A stretch of DNA of 59,475 nucleotides from an uncultured Acetobacteraceae bacterium (GCA_937873175.1 CALMVT010000273.1:1-59475); one strand, 5' to 3'. Counted from the stretch's first letter, positions 21,771 to 28,020 are shown. Notes: generated by a model not told the origin, from the sequence alone. Program-made: numbers and translations.

Positions 21771-21908
21771 GGTAGAGATGTAAGCGAGCCGCCGCCAGGC
21801 CGTCGGCCGTGGTCGCCGAGCCGTGGCCGTGGCAGTCGGTCGTGGCCGCCGTGTCCGGCGCATGCGTTCGGCGCAGGAGCGCATGCACGTACGTCAGTCG
21901 CAATTTGC

Positions 21909-21937
21909 TTCGTGCCCGCGAATTCTCTGTGAGTGTG
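21909..21937 (+). promoter_or_regulatory. Phage-family promoter for 21977 (weak)
   Basis: TTCGTG at 21909-21914, 17-nt spacer, AGTGTG at 21932-21937. A TCGCAATTTGC element lies just upstream, as in the other cassettes. Confidence 0.5.
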
Positions 21938-21976
21938 AGACGTGCGGCCAAGACAAAAACCCAAGGAGAAGACGAG

Positions 21977-22129
21977 ATGTTGAGCACGGGCGAAGTGAAG
22001 ATGCTGCTGAGGTCGTTGCCGCGCTGCGAGGCGCATTGCCTGAGCCGAGCCGAGTGGGAAGGCGTGCAGGTGCTGAAGGTGAAGCTGAAGGCGATGCTCG
22101 GCCTCGACGAAGACGAGGAGCTGAGCTGA
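21977..22129 (+). CDS. Small hypothetical protein, 50 aa
   Basis: MLSTGEVKMLLRSLPRCEAH and VLKVKLKAMLGLDEDEEL: a helical peptide with an acidic end. SD AAGGAGAAG without hairpin arms, an exception within the block. Function unknown. Confidence 0.55.
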   Translation: MLSTGEVKMLLRSLPRCEAHCLSRAEWEGVQVLKVKLKAMLGLDEDEELS

Positions 22130-22180
22130 GGCGATGCGCCGGGCGCAGAAGCGCATGCTCCCGGCGCAGTCGCCTTTCCC

Positions 22181-22209
22181 TTGCCCGGCCGCCGGCCCAG
22201 ACGAGTGTG
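22181..22209 (+). promoter_or_regulatory. Phage-family promoter for 22250
   Basis: TTGCCC at 22181-22186, 17-nt spacer, AGTGTG at 22204-22209. A GGGAA/TTCCC hairpin (22216-22229) starts 6 nt after the -10. Confidence 0.6.
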
Positions 22210-22249
22210 TGACGCGGGAACTCCTTCCCACCCAAACGAGGACACCAGC

Positions 22250-22444
22250 GTGGCATACGAGCCCACCTACCAACTCATCGCGGTCACGGCCAAAGTCGAG
22301 CATTACGGCGCCCTCGAGTCTCTCCCCCAAGCGAGGTACCGCGCGCAACAATGGCTCTACCCAGAGCAGCGAGGCCTCCCCATCCCCATCGCCGTGCGGG
22401 TCAACACCCCCGAGGGCTACCTCATCCTCCATCGTCGAGGCTAA
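22250..22444 (+). CDS. Small hypothetical protein, 64 aa
   Basis: GTG start. Alpha/beta-looking sequence (YQLIAVTAKVEHYGALESLP, then RYRAQQWLYPEQRGLP and IAVRVNTPEGYLILHRRG). Its leader lacks the usual AAGGAG hairpin. A strong hairpin follows the stop. Confidence 0.55.
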   Translation: MAYEPTYQLIAVTAKVEHYGALESLPQARYRAQQWLYPEQRGLPIPIAVRVNTPEGYLILHRRG

Positions 22445-22458
22445 CCACCCCACCCGCC

Positions 22459-22481
22459 GGCGAGGGCCCAAAACCCTCGCC
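22459..22481 (+). terminator. Terminator-like hairpin
   Basis: GGCGAGGG/CCCTCGCC form an 8-bp GC-rich stem with a CCCAAAA loop, 14 nt after the 22444 stop. No U tract follows. Confidence 0.6.
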
Positions 22482-22487
22482 GCCGCG

Positions 22488-22501
22488 TGCACTTAATTGC
22501 A
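22488..22501. repeat. TGCA palindrome, copy 12
   Basis: TGCA-CTTAAT-TGCA, 19 bp upstream of the -35 at 22521. Confidence 0.8.
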
Positions 22502-22520
22502 AGGCCGTGTCGGATTTGGC

Positions 22521-22549
22521 TTGCAGCACGTCGGCTTCAGCCGAGTGTG
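22521..22549 (+). promoter_or_regulatory. Phage-family promoter for 22597
   Basis: TTGCAG at 22521-22526, 17-nt spacer, AGTGTG at 22544-22549. A GGGG/CCCC hairpin (22556-22570) starts 6 nt after the -10. Confidence 0.7.
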
Positions 22550-22576
22550 TGACGTGGGGACATTGACCCCCTACCC

Positions 22577-22590
22577 GGCCAAGGAGGGCC
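22577..22590 (+). promoter_or_regulatory. SD hairpin of 22597 gene
   Basis: Arms GGCC/GGCC around AAGGAG. ATG 22597 follows after 10 nt. Confidence 0.7.
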
Positions 22591-22596
22591 ACGAGC

Positions 22597-22971
22597 ATGA
22601 ACCGATACAACAGCCAGGCGGTCGCGCAATCCCGGCAGCTCAAGCTGATGAAGGACGGCGTCGCGGGCACGAGCATCGTGAAGAAGGACGGCTACTGGTG
22701 GGTGCTGGGCGCCCCCGAGACAGCCGTGCCTCCCCAGTCGTTCGGCCGGCTGATGGAGGACAGCCGGGTGGTGGAGGCGGCGCTCGACATCGACGAGTGC
22801 GCGATCAACCAGTACGACGTGGGCGAGACGCAGGCCCGGAGCTTCTCCGAGATCGTGGGCAAGGCGGGAGCCAAGCCGATGGCCCCGGTCGAGCATGAGC
22901 CCCGTACGCCGGCGGCGGGCCGCTGGATGACGGCCTCCGAGCTCAGGGTGGCTGAGAACCGGGGCGAGTAG
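22597..22971 (+). CDS. Hypothetical protein, 124 aa
   Basis: Opens MNRYNSQAVAQSRQLKLMKD, then a beta-rich VKKDGYWWVLGAPETAVPPQ and an acidic stretch (EAALDIDECAINQYDVGE). The C-terminus is Pro/Glu-rich. No family recognised. It shares a transcription unit with the coiled-coil gene downstream. Confidence 0.6.
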   Translation: MNRYNSQAVAQSRQLKLMKDGVAGTSIVKKDGYWWVLGAPETAVPPQSFGRLMEDSRVVEAALDIDECAINQYDVGETQARSFSEIVGKAGAKPMAPVEHEPRTPAAGRWMTASELRVAENRGE

Positions 22972-22994
22972 TAGGATCGAGGCAGGAGGGGAAG

Positions 22995-23306
22995 ATGGAC
23001 GAGGACAAGGTGCTGGCGGCGATCGCCCAGCTCGGGGCGCACATGGCGGAGGGCTTCATGCTCGCCGAGAGCGACGTGAAGCAGCTGCGTGTCGACCTAA
23101 TGGGCAAGCTCGAGCAAGTGCAGAACGAGCTGACCGCGATGCGGGATGACGTAGCGGTGGCAGGTTTCGCGGCCATGCGGGCGGTGAAGCGCACGGACTC
23201 CGACCGCGAGGACGCCCGCGACCTGAACGAGCTGGTGAACACCGTGCTCCGGTCGGTGATGCGGCTGCGCACCGAGGTCGACGAGCTGAAAGGCCGCAAG
23301 GAGTAG
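22995..23306 (+). CDS. Coiled-coil protein, 103 aa
   Basis: Almost entirely helical with heptad-like spacing: KQLRVDLMGKLEQVQNELTA, then DLNELVNTVLRSVMRLRTEV and DELKGRKE. No TM helix. SD AGGAGGGG before ATG 22995. Probably an oligomeric accessory protein. Confidence 0.6.
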   Translation: MDEDKVLAAIAQLGAHMAEGFMLAESDVKQLRVDLMGKLEQVQNELTAMRDDVAVAGFAAMRAVKRTDSDREDARDLNELVNTVLRSVMRLRTEVDELKGRKE

Positions 23307-23307
23307 C

Positions 23308-23321
23308 TGCAACTAATTGCA
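23308..23321. repeat. TGCA palindrome, copy 13
   Basis: TGCA-ACTAAT-TGCA, immediately after the 23306 stop and 20 bp upstream of the -35 at 23342. Confidence 0.8.
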
Positions 23322-23341
23322 GGCGGCGTGTCGCATTCAGC

Positions 23342-23370
23342 TTGCAGCACGCCGCTCCTCAGCGAGCGTG
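23342..23370 (+). promoter_or_regulatory. Phage-family promoter for 23412
   Basis: TTGCAG at 23342-23347, 17-nt spacer, AGCGTG at 23365-23370. GCGGCGTG (23323-23330) pairs with CACGCCGC (23348-23355) around the TCGCATT element. A GGGG/CCCC hairpin (23377-23390) starts 6 nt after the -10. Confidence 0.7.
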
Positions 23371-23396
23371 TGTCGTGGGGCACAGGCCCCAACCCA

Positions 23397-23408
23397 GGCA
23401 AGGAGGCC
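23397..23408 (+). promoter_or_regulatory. SD hairpin of 23412 gene
   Basis: Arms GGC/GCC around AAGGAG. ATG 23412 follows after 6 nt. Confidence 0.65.
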
Positions 23409-23411
23409 GAG

Positions 23412-23498
23412 ATGAAGGTTTGGAATGCAGTCTACGTGGTCAAGACGGTCGTGACCGCGGGCGTTTGGATCGAGATGCTGTGGCGGGGGCTGGTGTAA
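23412..23498 (+). CDS. 28-residue membrane micropeptide
   Basis: A tiny gene with the complete leader cassette: palindrome, promoter, 5' hairpin, SD hairpin. The product, MKVWNAVYVVKTVV then TAGVWIEMLWRGLV, is a single hydrophobic helix with Trp residues near both ends. The investment in a private promoter argues it is real. It may insert in the host membrane. Confidence 0.6.
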   Translation: MKVWNAVYVVKTVVTAGVWIEMLWRGLV

Positions 23499-23502
23499 CC
23501 GC

Positions 23503-23516
23503 TGCAATTACTTGCA
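23503..23516. repeat. TGCA palindrome, copy 14
   Basis: TGCA-ATTACT-TGCA, 19 bp upstream of the -35 at 23536. Confidence 0.8.
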
Positions 23517-23535
23517 AGCCGGTGTCGCATTTGCA

Positions 23536-23564
23536 TGGACACCGGCGGGCAACAGACGAGAGTG
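23536..23564 (+). promoter_or_regulatory. Phage-family promoter for 23622
   Basis: TGGACA at 23536-23541, 17-nt spacer, AGAGTG at 23559-23564. CCGGTGTC (23519-23526) pairs with GACACCGG (23538-23545) around GCATTTGCATG. GGGG/CCCC hairpin at 23574-23588. Confidence 0.75.
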
Positions 23565-23600
23565 AGAGACAGAGGGGATGGACACCCCACCCCCCGGAAA

Positions 23601-23614
23601 GGCCAAGGAGGGCC
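23601..23614 (+). promoter_or_regulatory. SD hairpin of 23622 gene
   Basis: Arms GGCC/GGCC around AAGGAG. ATG 23622 follows after 11 nt. Confidence 0.7.
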
Positions 23615-23621
23615 AGAGACG

Positions 23622-24116
23622 ATGAGCAAGACCTACAAGACCGAAGCCGCCGCCAAGACCGCCGCCACCAAGCTGCGCAAGTCAGGCGTGGTCGCCGTGG
23701 CCATGCCGCTGGGCGACGCCTGGACGGTGGAGACCTCGACGCTGCCGCCCGAGCCGGTCGAGGCCGAGGACATGGCGATGGCGGTTGACGCCGCCGTTGA
23801 CGCCGGCGAGGAATGGCCGAGCCAGCAGCTGGCGCTGTCGCCCGGCTGGCAGGTGATCGAGGCCGACGACGCCGCGCCCGAGGCGCCGCTGAACGACAGC
23901 CTGAAGGCGGTGCCGGCGCGCAAGACGGTGACCCTGAGCTTCCCGCTGACGACGGTGTCGGCGACGTACGTGGGCGCGCTGCACGAGGGCCGCGAAGTCT
24001 GGTTCGACAAGAAGTCGCTCGAGGCCTTCGAGCTCGATGTCGAGGCGAAGATGGTGACGGTGACGATGGAGCGCAGCAAGGCGGTGCGCCGGCGGTTCGT
24101 GCAGCCCGCCGCGTAG
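23622..24116 (+). CDS. Hypothetical protein, paralogue C of the shared C-terminal domain
   Basis: 164 aa. The N-terminus (KTEAAAKTAATKLRKSGVVA) suggests a small alpha/beta unit. The middle is acidic. The C-terminal ~60 residues (VTLSFPLTTVSATYVGALHE, EVWFDKKSLEAFELD, AVRRRFVQPAA) are homologous to 6365-6787 and 20650-21198. Function unknown; expressed from the standard cassette. Confidence 0.65.
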   Translation: MSKTYKTEAAAKTAATKLRKSGVVAVAMPLGDAWTVETSTLPPEPVEAEDMAMAVDAAVDAGEEWPSQQLALSPGWQVIEADDAAPEAPLNDSLKAVPARKTVTLSFPLTTVSATYVGALHEGREVWFDKKSLEAFELDVEAKMVTVTMERSKAVRRRFVQPAA

Positions 24117-24171
24117 GCGAGGCGCCGAGCAGCAGGCCGGGAGCGATCCCGGCCTTTGCCGTTCGTGCCGC

Positions 24172-24185
24172 TGAAATTAATTGCA
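24172..24185. repeat. TGCA palindrome, copy 15 (one mismatch)
   Basis: TGAA-ATTAAT-TGCA, 19 bp upstream of the -35 at 24205. Confidence 0.6.
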
Positions 24186-24204
24186 ACGACGAGTCGCATT
24201 TGCC

Positions 24205-24234
24205 TGGACTCGGTGCGGCACAGATACGAGTGTG
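24205..24234 (+). promoter_or_regulatory. Phage-family promoter for 24280
   Basis: TGGACT at 24205-24210, 18-nt spacer, AGTGTG at 24229-24234. CGAGTC (24190-24195) pairs with GACTCG (24207-24212) around GCATTTGCCTG. Confidence 0.65.
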
Positions 24235-24258
24235 AGAACTGAGGCCCAGGACTTTCAA

Positions 24259-24270
24259 CCCAAGGACGGG
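24259..24270 (+). promoter_or_regulatory. SD hairpin of 24280 gene
   Basis: Arms CCC/GGG around AAGGAC. ATG 24280 follows after 12 nt. Confidence 0.55.
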
Positions 24271-24279
24271 AGAACGAAG

Positions 24280-24519
24280 ATGGCTAAGACCGCAGACCTG
24301 ACGAAGCCCGAGCTGCTGGAACTGGTGAAGCAGCATGCGACGCGCAACTACGAGAAGGACGGCTGGGACATCCTGATCGAGTGCTACACGGACGAGGAGA
24401 TCGTGAAGGCGATGGGCCGGTCGAAGAAGGAAAGCGGCGCGATCTGGGCCGTGCAGTGGAACCTGGGCCTGAAGACGCAGGCGGGAGTCCGCGCCGACGT
24501 GCAGGCGGAGGCGTTCTGA
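24280..24519 (+). CDS. Small hypothetical protein, 79 aa
   Basis: Helical with a SAP-like start (LTKPELLELVKQHATRNYEK), then DGWDILIECYTDEEIVKAMG and RSKKESGAIWAVQW. Possible small helix-turn-helix. Coupled to the lipoprotein gene by stop/start overlap. Confidence 0.6.
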   Translation: MAKTADLTKPELLELVKQHATRNYEKDGWDILIECYTDEEIVKAMGRSKKESGAIWAVQWNLGLKTQAGVRADVQAEAF

Positions 24520-25037
24520 TGCAAAAGCCATCGCCCCGGGCATTGCTGGCCGCAGCCGGCCTTGCCCTGGGCCTGGCGGGCTGCGCTGCGGGGCCCGACC
24601 CCGCGCACCGCTACGACGCTGCGCAGGCGCAGATGCAGCACGCGCGGGACGGCGTGCAGGAGATCCTGCGCCGGGCCGAGGCCCAGAAGCGGGACGCTGT
24701 GCGCCGCTCCAACGAGGCGACGGAGAACTACCGCCGGGTGTCGGGCGAGGTGTTCGCCGCCGACCACCTGGACCGCAAGCTGCACCCGGAACGCTACCGC
24801 GGCCATGTGCCGCCGCCGAGCCTCGAGTACCGGCGCACGATGTCCGGCGAACGCGACCGGGAGGACGACGCGCAGCGGGCCGCCGAGCGCGACCGGCTGC
24901 GGGCGGTGCAGGACGCGGCGACCCGCGACACCGAGTGGGAGATCGAGCGGGGCCAGATCGAGACGCGCTACGGCGTGTGGCCCGACGAGTGCGCGTACGC
25001 GGGGCACGCGCGGCGCCGCATCGACTGCGGACACTGA
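24519..25037 (+). CDS. Lipoprotein, 172 aa
   Basis: Signal peptide SPRALLAAAGLALGLAGC with lipobox LAGC at residues 19-22, then a charged, helical mature part rich in Arg, Glu and Gln. Gram-negative temperate phages often express lipoproteins for superinfection exclusion; a second o-spanin is less likely given 11487. A late Cys pair (DECAYAGHARRRIDC) could form a disulphide. Confidence 0.65.
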   Translation: MQKPSPRALLAAAGLALGLAGCAAGPDPAHRYDAAQAQMQHARDGVQEILRRAEAQKRDAVRRSNEATENYRRVSGEVFAADHLDRKLHPERYRGHVPPPSLEYRRTMSGERDREDDAQRAAERDRLRAVQDAATRDTEWEIERGQIETRYGVWPDECAYAGHARRRIDCGH

Positions 25038-25136
25038 CCGCAGCGCGTGGGCGCGGGGCACGCCGTCAGACCGTATCGTCAGACCGTCCGCTTCGTATCG
25101 CTCTGATCCGAACCGTCCACGATCCCCGTCTCCCGT

Positions 25137-25150
25137 TGCAGTTAAGTGCA
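25137..25150. repeat. TGCA palindrome, copy 16
   Basis: TGCA-GTTAAG-TGCA in non-coding region 3. Confidence 0.8.
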
Positions 25151-25198
25151 CGGGGGCGTTCCGCACCGTCCGCTGTCCCGTCCGCCCCGTTGACCCCG

Positions 25199-25214
25199 TC
25201 ACGTACGTACGTGA
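25199..25214. repeat. Perfect 16-bp palindrome
   Basis: TCACGTACGTACGTGA, identical on both strands, a likely dimeric protein-binding site. Confidence 0.7.
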
Positions 25215-25898
25215 GAACGCGGGGCGCTGTGACGTGTGTGTGTGACCGCACGTACCCCCCAGACCATGATTGCCTTGCACAGCATAGACCAGACAGGCAG
25301 GCCAGACCGACCGCTGCGCCCAGCGCTGCGCAGAGGCGCTGCGACGCCGCGGAGCGTGGCGACGACGCGCACCGTATCGCACCGCACGCCCTGACCGCAC
25401 GTCATCGACACCGACCACGTCCATCGTATCGCACGCAGAACGCCCTCGTCCCGTCGGCGCAGAACGCCGACACGCCCCGCCAGGCGACGCGGTGGGCGAC
25501 CCGTCCCGTCCGCACGCACGCCTCGAAGGAGCATGGTCGATCCCGGCGCGTTCGCCGCCCGCCGGCTACGCCACGTCGGTTATCGGCGGCGAAAATCCCG
25601 GGAAATTTCCGTGTGGACCTTGGCGACTCCATGCGACCTCATGCGCTTCGGGCGCACCCACCGCGGTCGGGGCGGACCAGCGCGCAAAAGCCGCCCGGTC
25701 AGCGATGGCGTCGCTTTCGGCAGGCAACAACCGCCTCGCACGCCCGAACCAGAGGCCGGACGGGCTTTTCGGGTCGACCCCGCGGGCTTCGTGCCGGTCG
25801 CGTCACCGATGGCACAAGGGCAGGCCCAGCGCCGTTCGGCAGCGGAGACAGTTGGCGGGCGGTGGGGCATCCATTGCGCATCCAACACGGAGGCGCGC

Positions 25899-26510
25899 AT
25901 GACGGACGAGCACGACGCACGCAGCAACTACGACAAGATCTTCGGCGAGCACGCGCCGGGCAGCACCCAGCAGATGCAGGTGCCGCAGGAACGGCAGGGC
26001 CAGCTGTTCGACAAGGCCACCAGCCCGTTGAGCAGCCAGGCGACAAGCCAGGCGGACGAACAGACGACGGACCAGGCGGCATCGCCGGGGATGTACATGC
26101 TCATGTCGGACGTGCGGGCGTTCATGCAGGCGGGCGGGCAGGACACGCCGAAGACGCTTGGGCTGCCGCACCCGGCGGTGCGCGACCTGCGCGTGGCGCT
26201 GATCGACGAGGAGGTGAACCAGGAGCTGCTGCCGGCGCTTGCGGCCGACAACCTCGTGGACATCGCCGACGCTTGCGCCGACGCCATCGTGGTGATCCTC
26301 GGCACGGCCCTTGCGTATGGCATCCCGCTGGCGCGGGTGTGGGGCGAGGTGGACCGCTCCAACCGGGCGAAGATCGACCCGGTGACCGGGCGGGTGCTGA
26401 AGCGCGAGGACGGCAAGCTGCTCAAGCCGCCGGGGTGGGTGCCGCCCGACATCCATGGCGCGCTCGGGCTCGCGCCTTCGGCCAAGCTGATCAACGGGGA
26501 CGCGCCATGA
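25899..26510 (+). CDS. MazG/PRA-PH-like nucleotide pyrophosphohydrolase
   Basis: 203 aa. After a Gln/Ser-rich linker the domain reads RDLRVALIDEEVNQELLPAL, then DIADACADAIVVILGTALAY and RVWGEVD-RSNRAKIDPVTG. It ends KREDGKLLKPPGWVPPDI. The helix EExxE, the DACADAIxVIxG helix and the final KPPGWxPPDI segment are typical of phage MazG-like pyrophosphohydrolases, which hydrolyse (d)NTPs or alarmone-like nucleotides. SD CGGAGG before ATG 25899. Confidence 0.75.
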   Translation: MTDEHDARSNYDKIFGEHAPGSTQQMQVPQERQGQLFDKATSPLSSQATSQADEQTTDQAASPGMYMLMSDVRAFMQAGGQDTPKTLGLPHPAVRDLRVALIDEEVNQELLPALAADNLVDIADACADAIVVILGTALAYGIPLARVWGEVDRSNRAKIDPVTGRVLKREDGKLLKPPGWVPPDIHGALGLAPSAKLINGDAP

Positions 26511-26665
26511 GCATCATCGTGCTGCTGATGATCCTTGTGCTGTTCGCGGGGCTCGGCGGGTCCGGCTACGTGTGGCGCCTGGGCAAGGGCAACGCGGCCG
26601 TGGGACCGATCGGCCTGGCCTTGCTGATCCTCCTGCTGGTGTGGGTGTTCGGGGGGCTGGGCTGA
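26507..26665 (+). CDS. DUF3309-like small membrane protein, 52 aa
   Basis: MSIIVLLMILVLFAGLGGSG, then YVWRLGKGNAAVGPIGLALL and ILLLVWVFGGLG. Two hydrophobic segments around a Gly-rich turn match the DUF3309 family of short membrane proteins common in rhizobia and relatives. ATG overlaps the previous stop. Confidence 0.65.
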   Translation: MSIIVLLMILVLFAGLGGSGYVWRLGKGNAAVGPIGLALLILLLVWVFGGLG

Positions 26666-26675
26666 GCCTTCCTTT

Positions 26676-26704
26676 TTGACCTTCGCCGCCTTTCAGTCAG
26701 AGTT
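26676..26704 (+). promoter_or_regulatory. Phage-family promoter for 26742
   Basis: TTGACC at 26676-26681, 17-nt spacer, AGAGTT at 26699-26704. Confidence 0.6.
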
Positions 26705-26725
26705 GCGTCATTCCACAACCCCAAA

Positions 26726-26739
26726 GGACAAGGAGGTCC
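26726..26739 (+). promoter_or_regulatory. SD hairpin of 26742 gene
   Basis: Arms GGAC/GTCC around AAGGAG. TTG 26742 follows after 6 nt. Confidence 0.75.
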
Positions 26740-26741
26740 AG

Positions 26742-27143
26742 TTGGATAACGACCACGCCGCGCCCGACCCTGCGCCCTCGAAACTGACGCCCGAGCAGCG
26801 CGCCCGGGACGACCTGTTGATCCTGCACCTCAAGCAGGCCGTGGAGCTGGGCTACACCATGGCGACGCCCGGCAGCCACCACGCGGTGCGGGATGCCTTC
26901 CCCGACCTGTTCGCGAGCGAAGACGACTACGCTGACGTTCCCACCACGGATGACCTGGAAATCGACGACTACCCGATGGTGAGCCGCGGCGAGGGTGGGC
27001 ATTGGGTGAGCTGCTGGTCCTGGGTGCACGCGCCCGATGTCGACGAAGAGCAAGACGAGGACAAGCCGCCCCAGGCCACCGACTGCCTCGATCCCGAGGA
27101 CGAGTTCCCGCCGACGCACGCCAAGGAGGGCGACGATGCCTAA
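26742..27143 (+). CDS. Acidic hypothetical protein, 133 aa
   Basis: TTG start fixed by the SD hairpin spacing. Sequence LTPEQRARDDLLILHLKQAV is helical. A strongly acidic second half follows (DDYADVPTTDDLEIDDYP; DVDEEQDEDKPPQ) with Trp residues between. Possibly a DNA-mimic-like acidic protein, but that is speculation. It overlaps the next gene. Confidence 0.6.
   Translation: MDNDHAAPDPAPSKLTPEQRARDDLLILHLKQAVELGYTMATPGSHHAVRDAFPDLFASEDDYADVPTTDDLEIDDYPMVSRGEGGHWVSCWSWVHAPDVDEEQDEDKPPQATDCLDPEDEFPPTHAKEGDDA
27119..27132 (+). promoter_or_regulatory. SD hairpin of 27136 gene
   Basis: Arms CGCC/GGCG around AAGGAG, lying inside the end of the previous CDS. ATG 27136 follows after 7 nt. Confidence 0.65.
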
Positions 27144-27321
27144 GTTCAACGTCCGCATCGTGCAGGTGTTCAGGGCGCAGCGCTCGATCACGATCGAGGT
27201 GGAGGCGGAAAGCCTCGACGACGCTATCGACAAGCAGGAGGAGGAGCTGTCGCCCGCCATGGACGACCCGCGCTGGCGCACCGAATGGAACCTAATGAAC
27301 GAGGAGGTGACGCCAGCATGA
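27136..27321 (+). CDS. Small hypothetical protein, 61 aa
   Basis: MPKFNVRIVQVFRAQRSITI, then EVEAESLDDAIDKQEEEL: a compact beta-alpha unit resembling phage DpnD/PcfM-type small domains. Not certain enough to name. Confidence 0.6.
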   Translation: MPKFNVRIVQVFRAQRSITIEVEAESLDDAIDKQEEELSPAMDDPRWRTEWNLMNEEVTPA

Positions 27322-27383
27322 CCGAGGATCAAGACGACGCCTGCCGCCGAGGCGAGGGTCTGCCGAAACGCATGCAGCCTTAG
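27318..27383 (+). CDS. 21-codon micro-ORF
   Basis: ATG overlaps the previous stop (ATGA) and the frame ends at TAG 27381. Product is charged and short. It could be a genuine micropeptide or the stump of a lost gene at the operon end. Confidence 0.3.
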   Translation: MTEDQDDACRRGEGLPKRMQP

Positions 27384-27411
27384 CTGCCTCGAACATGCTC
27401 GGAGCGCTCGC

Positions 27412-27431
27412 GCAATCGGCAGACCGATTGC
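27412..27431 (+). terminator. Terminator-like hairpin at the end of the early block
   Basis: GCAATCGG/CCGATTGC, a perfect 8-bp stem with a CAGA tetraloop. It separates the small-gene block from the repressor control region. No U tract. Confidence 0.55.
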
Positions 27432-27618
27432 CGGCGTTCTGTCCACAGAATTCACAGTTCGTATTTCAACGAGCAAAGTTCCCTTGAATTGAGCGGAAAG
27501 ATGGAACCAGCTACGGGGAAAGAATGTTAGAAAAACCTTCCCGCGTTTACACGAAACTTATATGTGCGAGGTAGAACCAATCACGTAAAGGTAACAAAAC
27601 GGCGCGAAGGGAAGCGAC

Positions 27619-27945
27619 ATGCAAGGCGGCGGTCGGACAAACTTCTGGGGTGCTTTGGTGCATCAACTTCGCGACGAAAAGCGACTGTCACAACGAAGAC
27701 TGGCCGACGAGGCCCGCGTCAACCGATCGACGCTGCGCCGCATCGAAGAAGGAACCGCCAGGGGGGATATTGACGTGATCGAGCGGTTGCTCAGCAATCT
27801 CGGCTACGAGCTGGAAGCCTTGGATCAGGGCGCCTTGGAACAGCAGCGCGTGCGGGCCGAGGCCGACGCCGCCGATCCCGACCAGCGCAGCGCCTGTGCG
27901 ATGTCCCGCCTGCTGCGGCTCGACCACGCCGGCGCCCAGGTGTGA
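27619..27945 (+). CDS. XRE-family repressor
   Basis: 108 aa. The helix-turn-helix is VHQLRDEKRLSQRRLADEAR followed by VNRSTLRRIEEGTARGDIDV, the classic XRE/Cro-CI pattern; it continues ERLLSNLGYELEAL. No C-terminal peptidase domain is present, so it is not a LexA-type self-cleaving repressor. It has its own AT-richer upstream region (27432-27618) and is a candidate immunity repressor. It is also a candidate to bind the dispersed TGCA palindromes, though an RHH protein could do so too. Confidence 0.75.
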   Translation: MQGGGRTNFWGALVHQLRDEKRLSQRRLADEARVNRSTLRRIEEGTARGDIDVIERLLSNLGYELEALDQGALEQQRVRAEADAADPDQRSACAMSRLLRLDHAGAQV

Positions 27946-28003
27946 CCCTTTTCGCATCATGGGCCGGCTTTCTGCGACGCTGCGCGCATCCACAACCAAC
28001 CAC

Positions 28004-28017
28004 CGGCAAGGAGGCCG
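28004..28017 (+). promoter_or_regulatory. SD hairpin of 28021 gene
   Basis: Arms CGGC/GCCG around AAGGAG. ATG 28021 follows after 7 nt. Confidence 0.75.
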
Positions 28018-28020
28018 CAT

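Larger units (their letters stand above)
21610..21976. other. Non-coding region 2
   Basis: Holds a degenerate palindrome (21637), a perfect palindrome (21692), the second 58-bp repeat copy, GCCGTGG-rich sequence near 21800-21850 and the promoter of 21977. A 34-codon frame from ATG 21679 with an AAGGAG upstream exists but is Arg/Ala-rich and doubtful. Confidence 0.55.
25038..25898. other. Long non-coding region 3, candidate origin/control region
   Basis: About 860 bases with no convincing gene. It holds a direct repeat GTCAGACCGT (25065-25074 and 25078-25087) and four CGTATCG heptamers (25072, 25094, 25373, 25425). A TGCA palindrome lies at 25137 and a perfect 16-bp palindrome at 25199-25214. 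A CCCGGGAAATTTCC-containing segment lies near 25600. This repeat density resembles an iteron-type origin or a regulatory array; no promoter is obvious. Confidence 0.5.

Noticed and set aside
21679-21783. 34-codon frame with AAGGAG upstream, covering the 58-bp repeat.
   Set aside because: Arg/Ala-rich composition typical of non-coding GC-rich DNA, and no SD hairpin arms.
20083-24280. Repeated units considered as a CRISPR array or an integron cassette array.
   Set aside because: Spacing is gene-sized, no equal spacers, no GTTRRRY core sites and no cas or integron integrase nearby; each unit is better explained by promoter and leader parts.
27439-27448. CTGTCCACAG considered as a DnaA box.
   Set aside because: Single copy, two mismatches from TTATCCACA and itself a small palindrome; not enough for an origin call.
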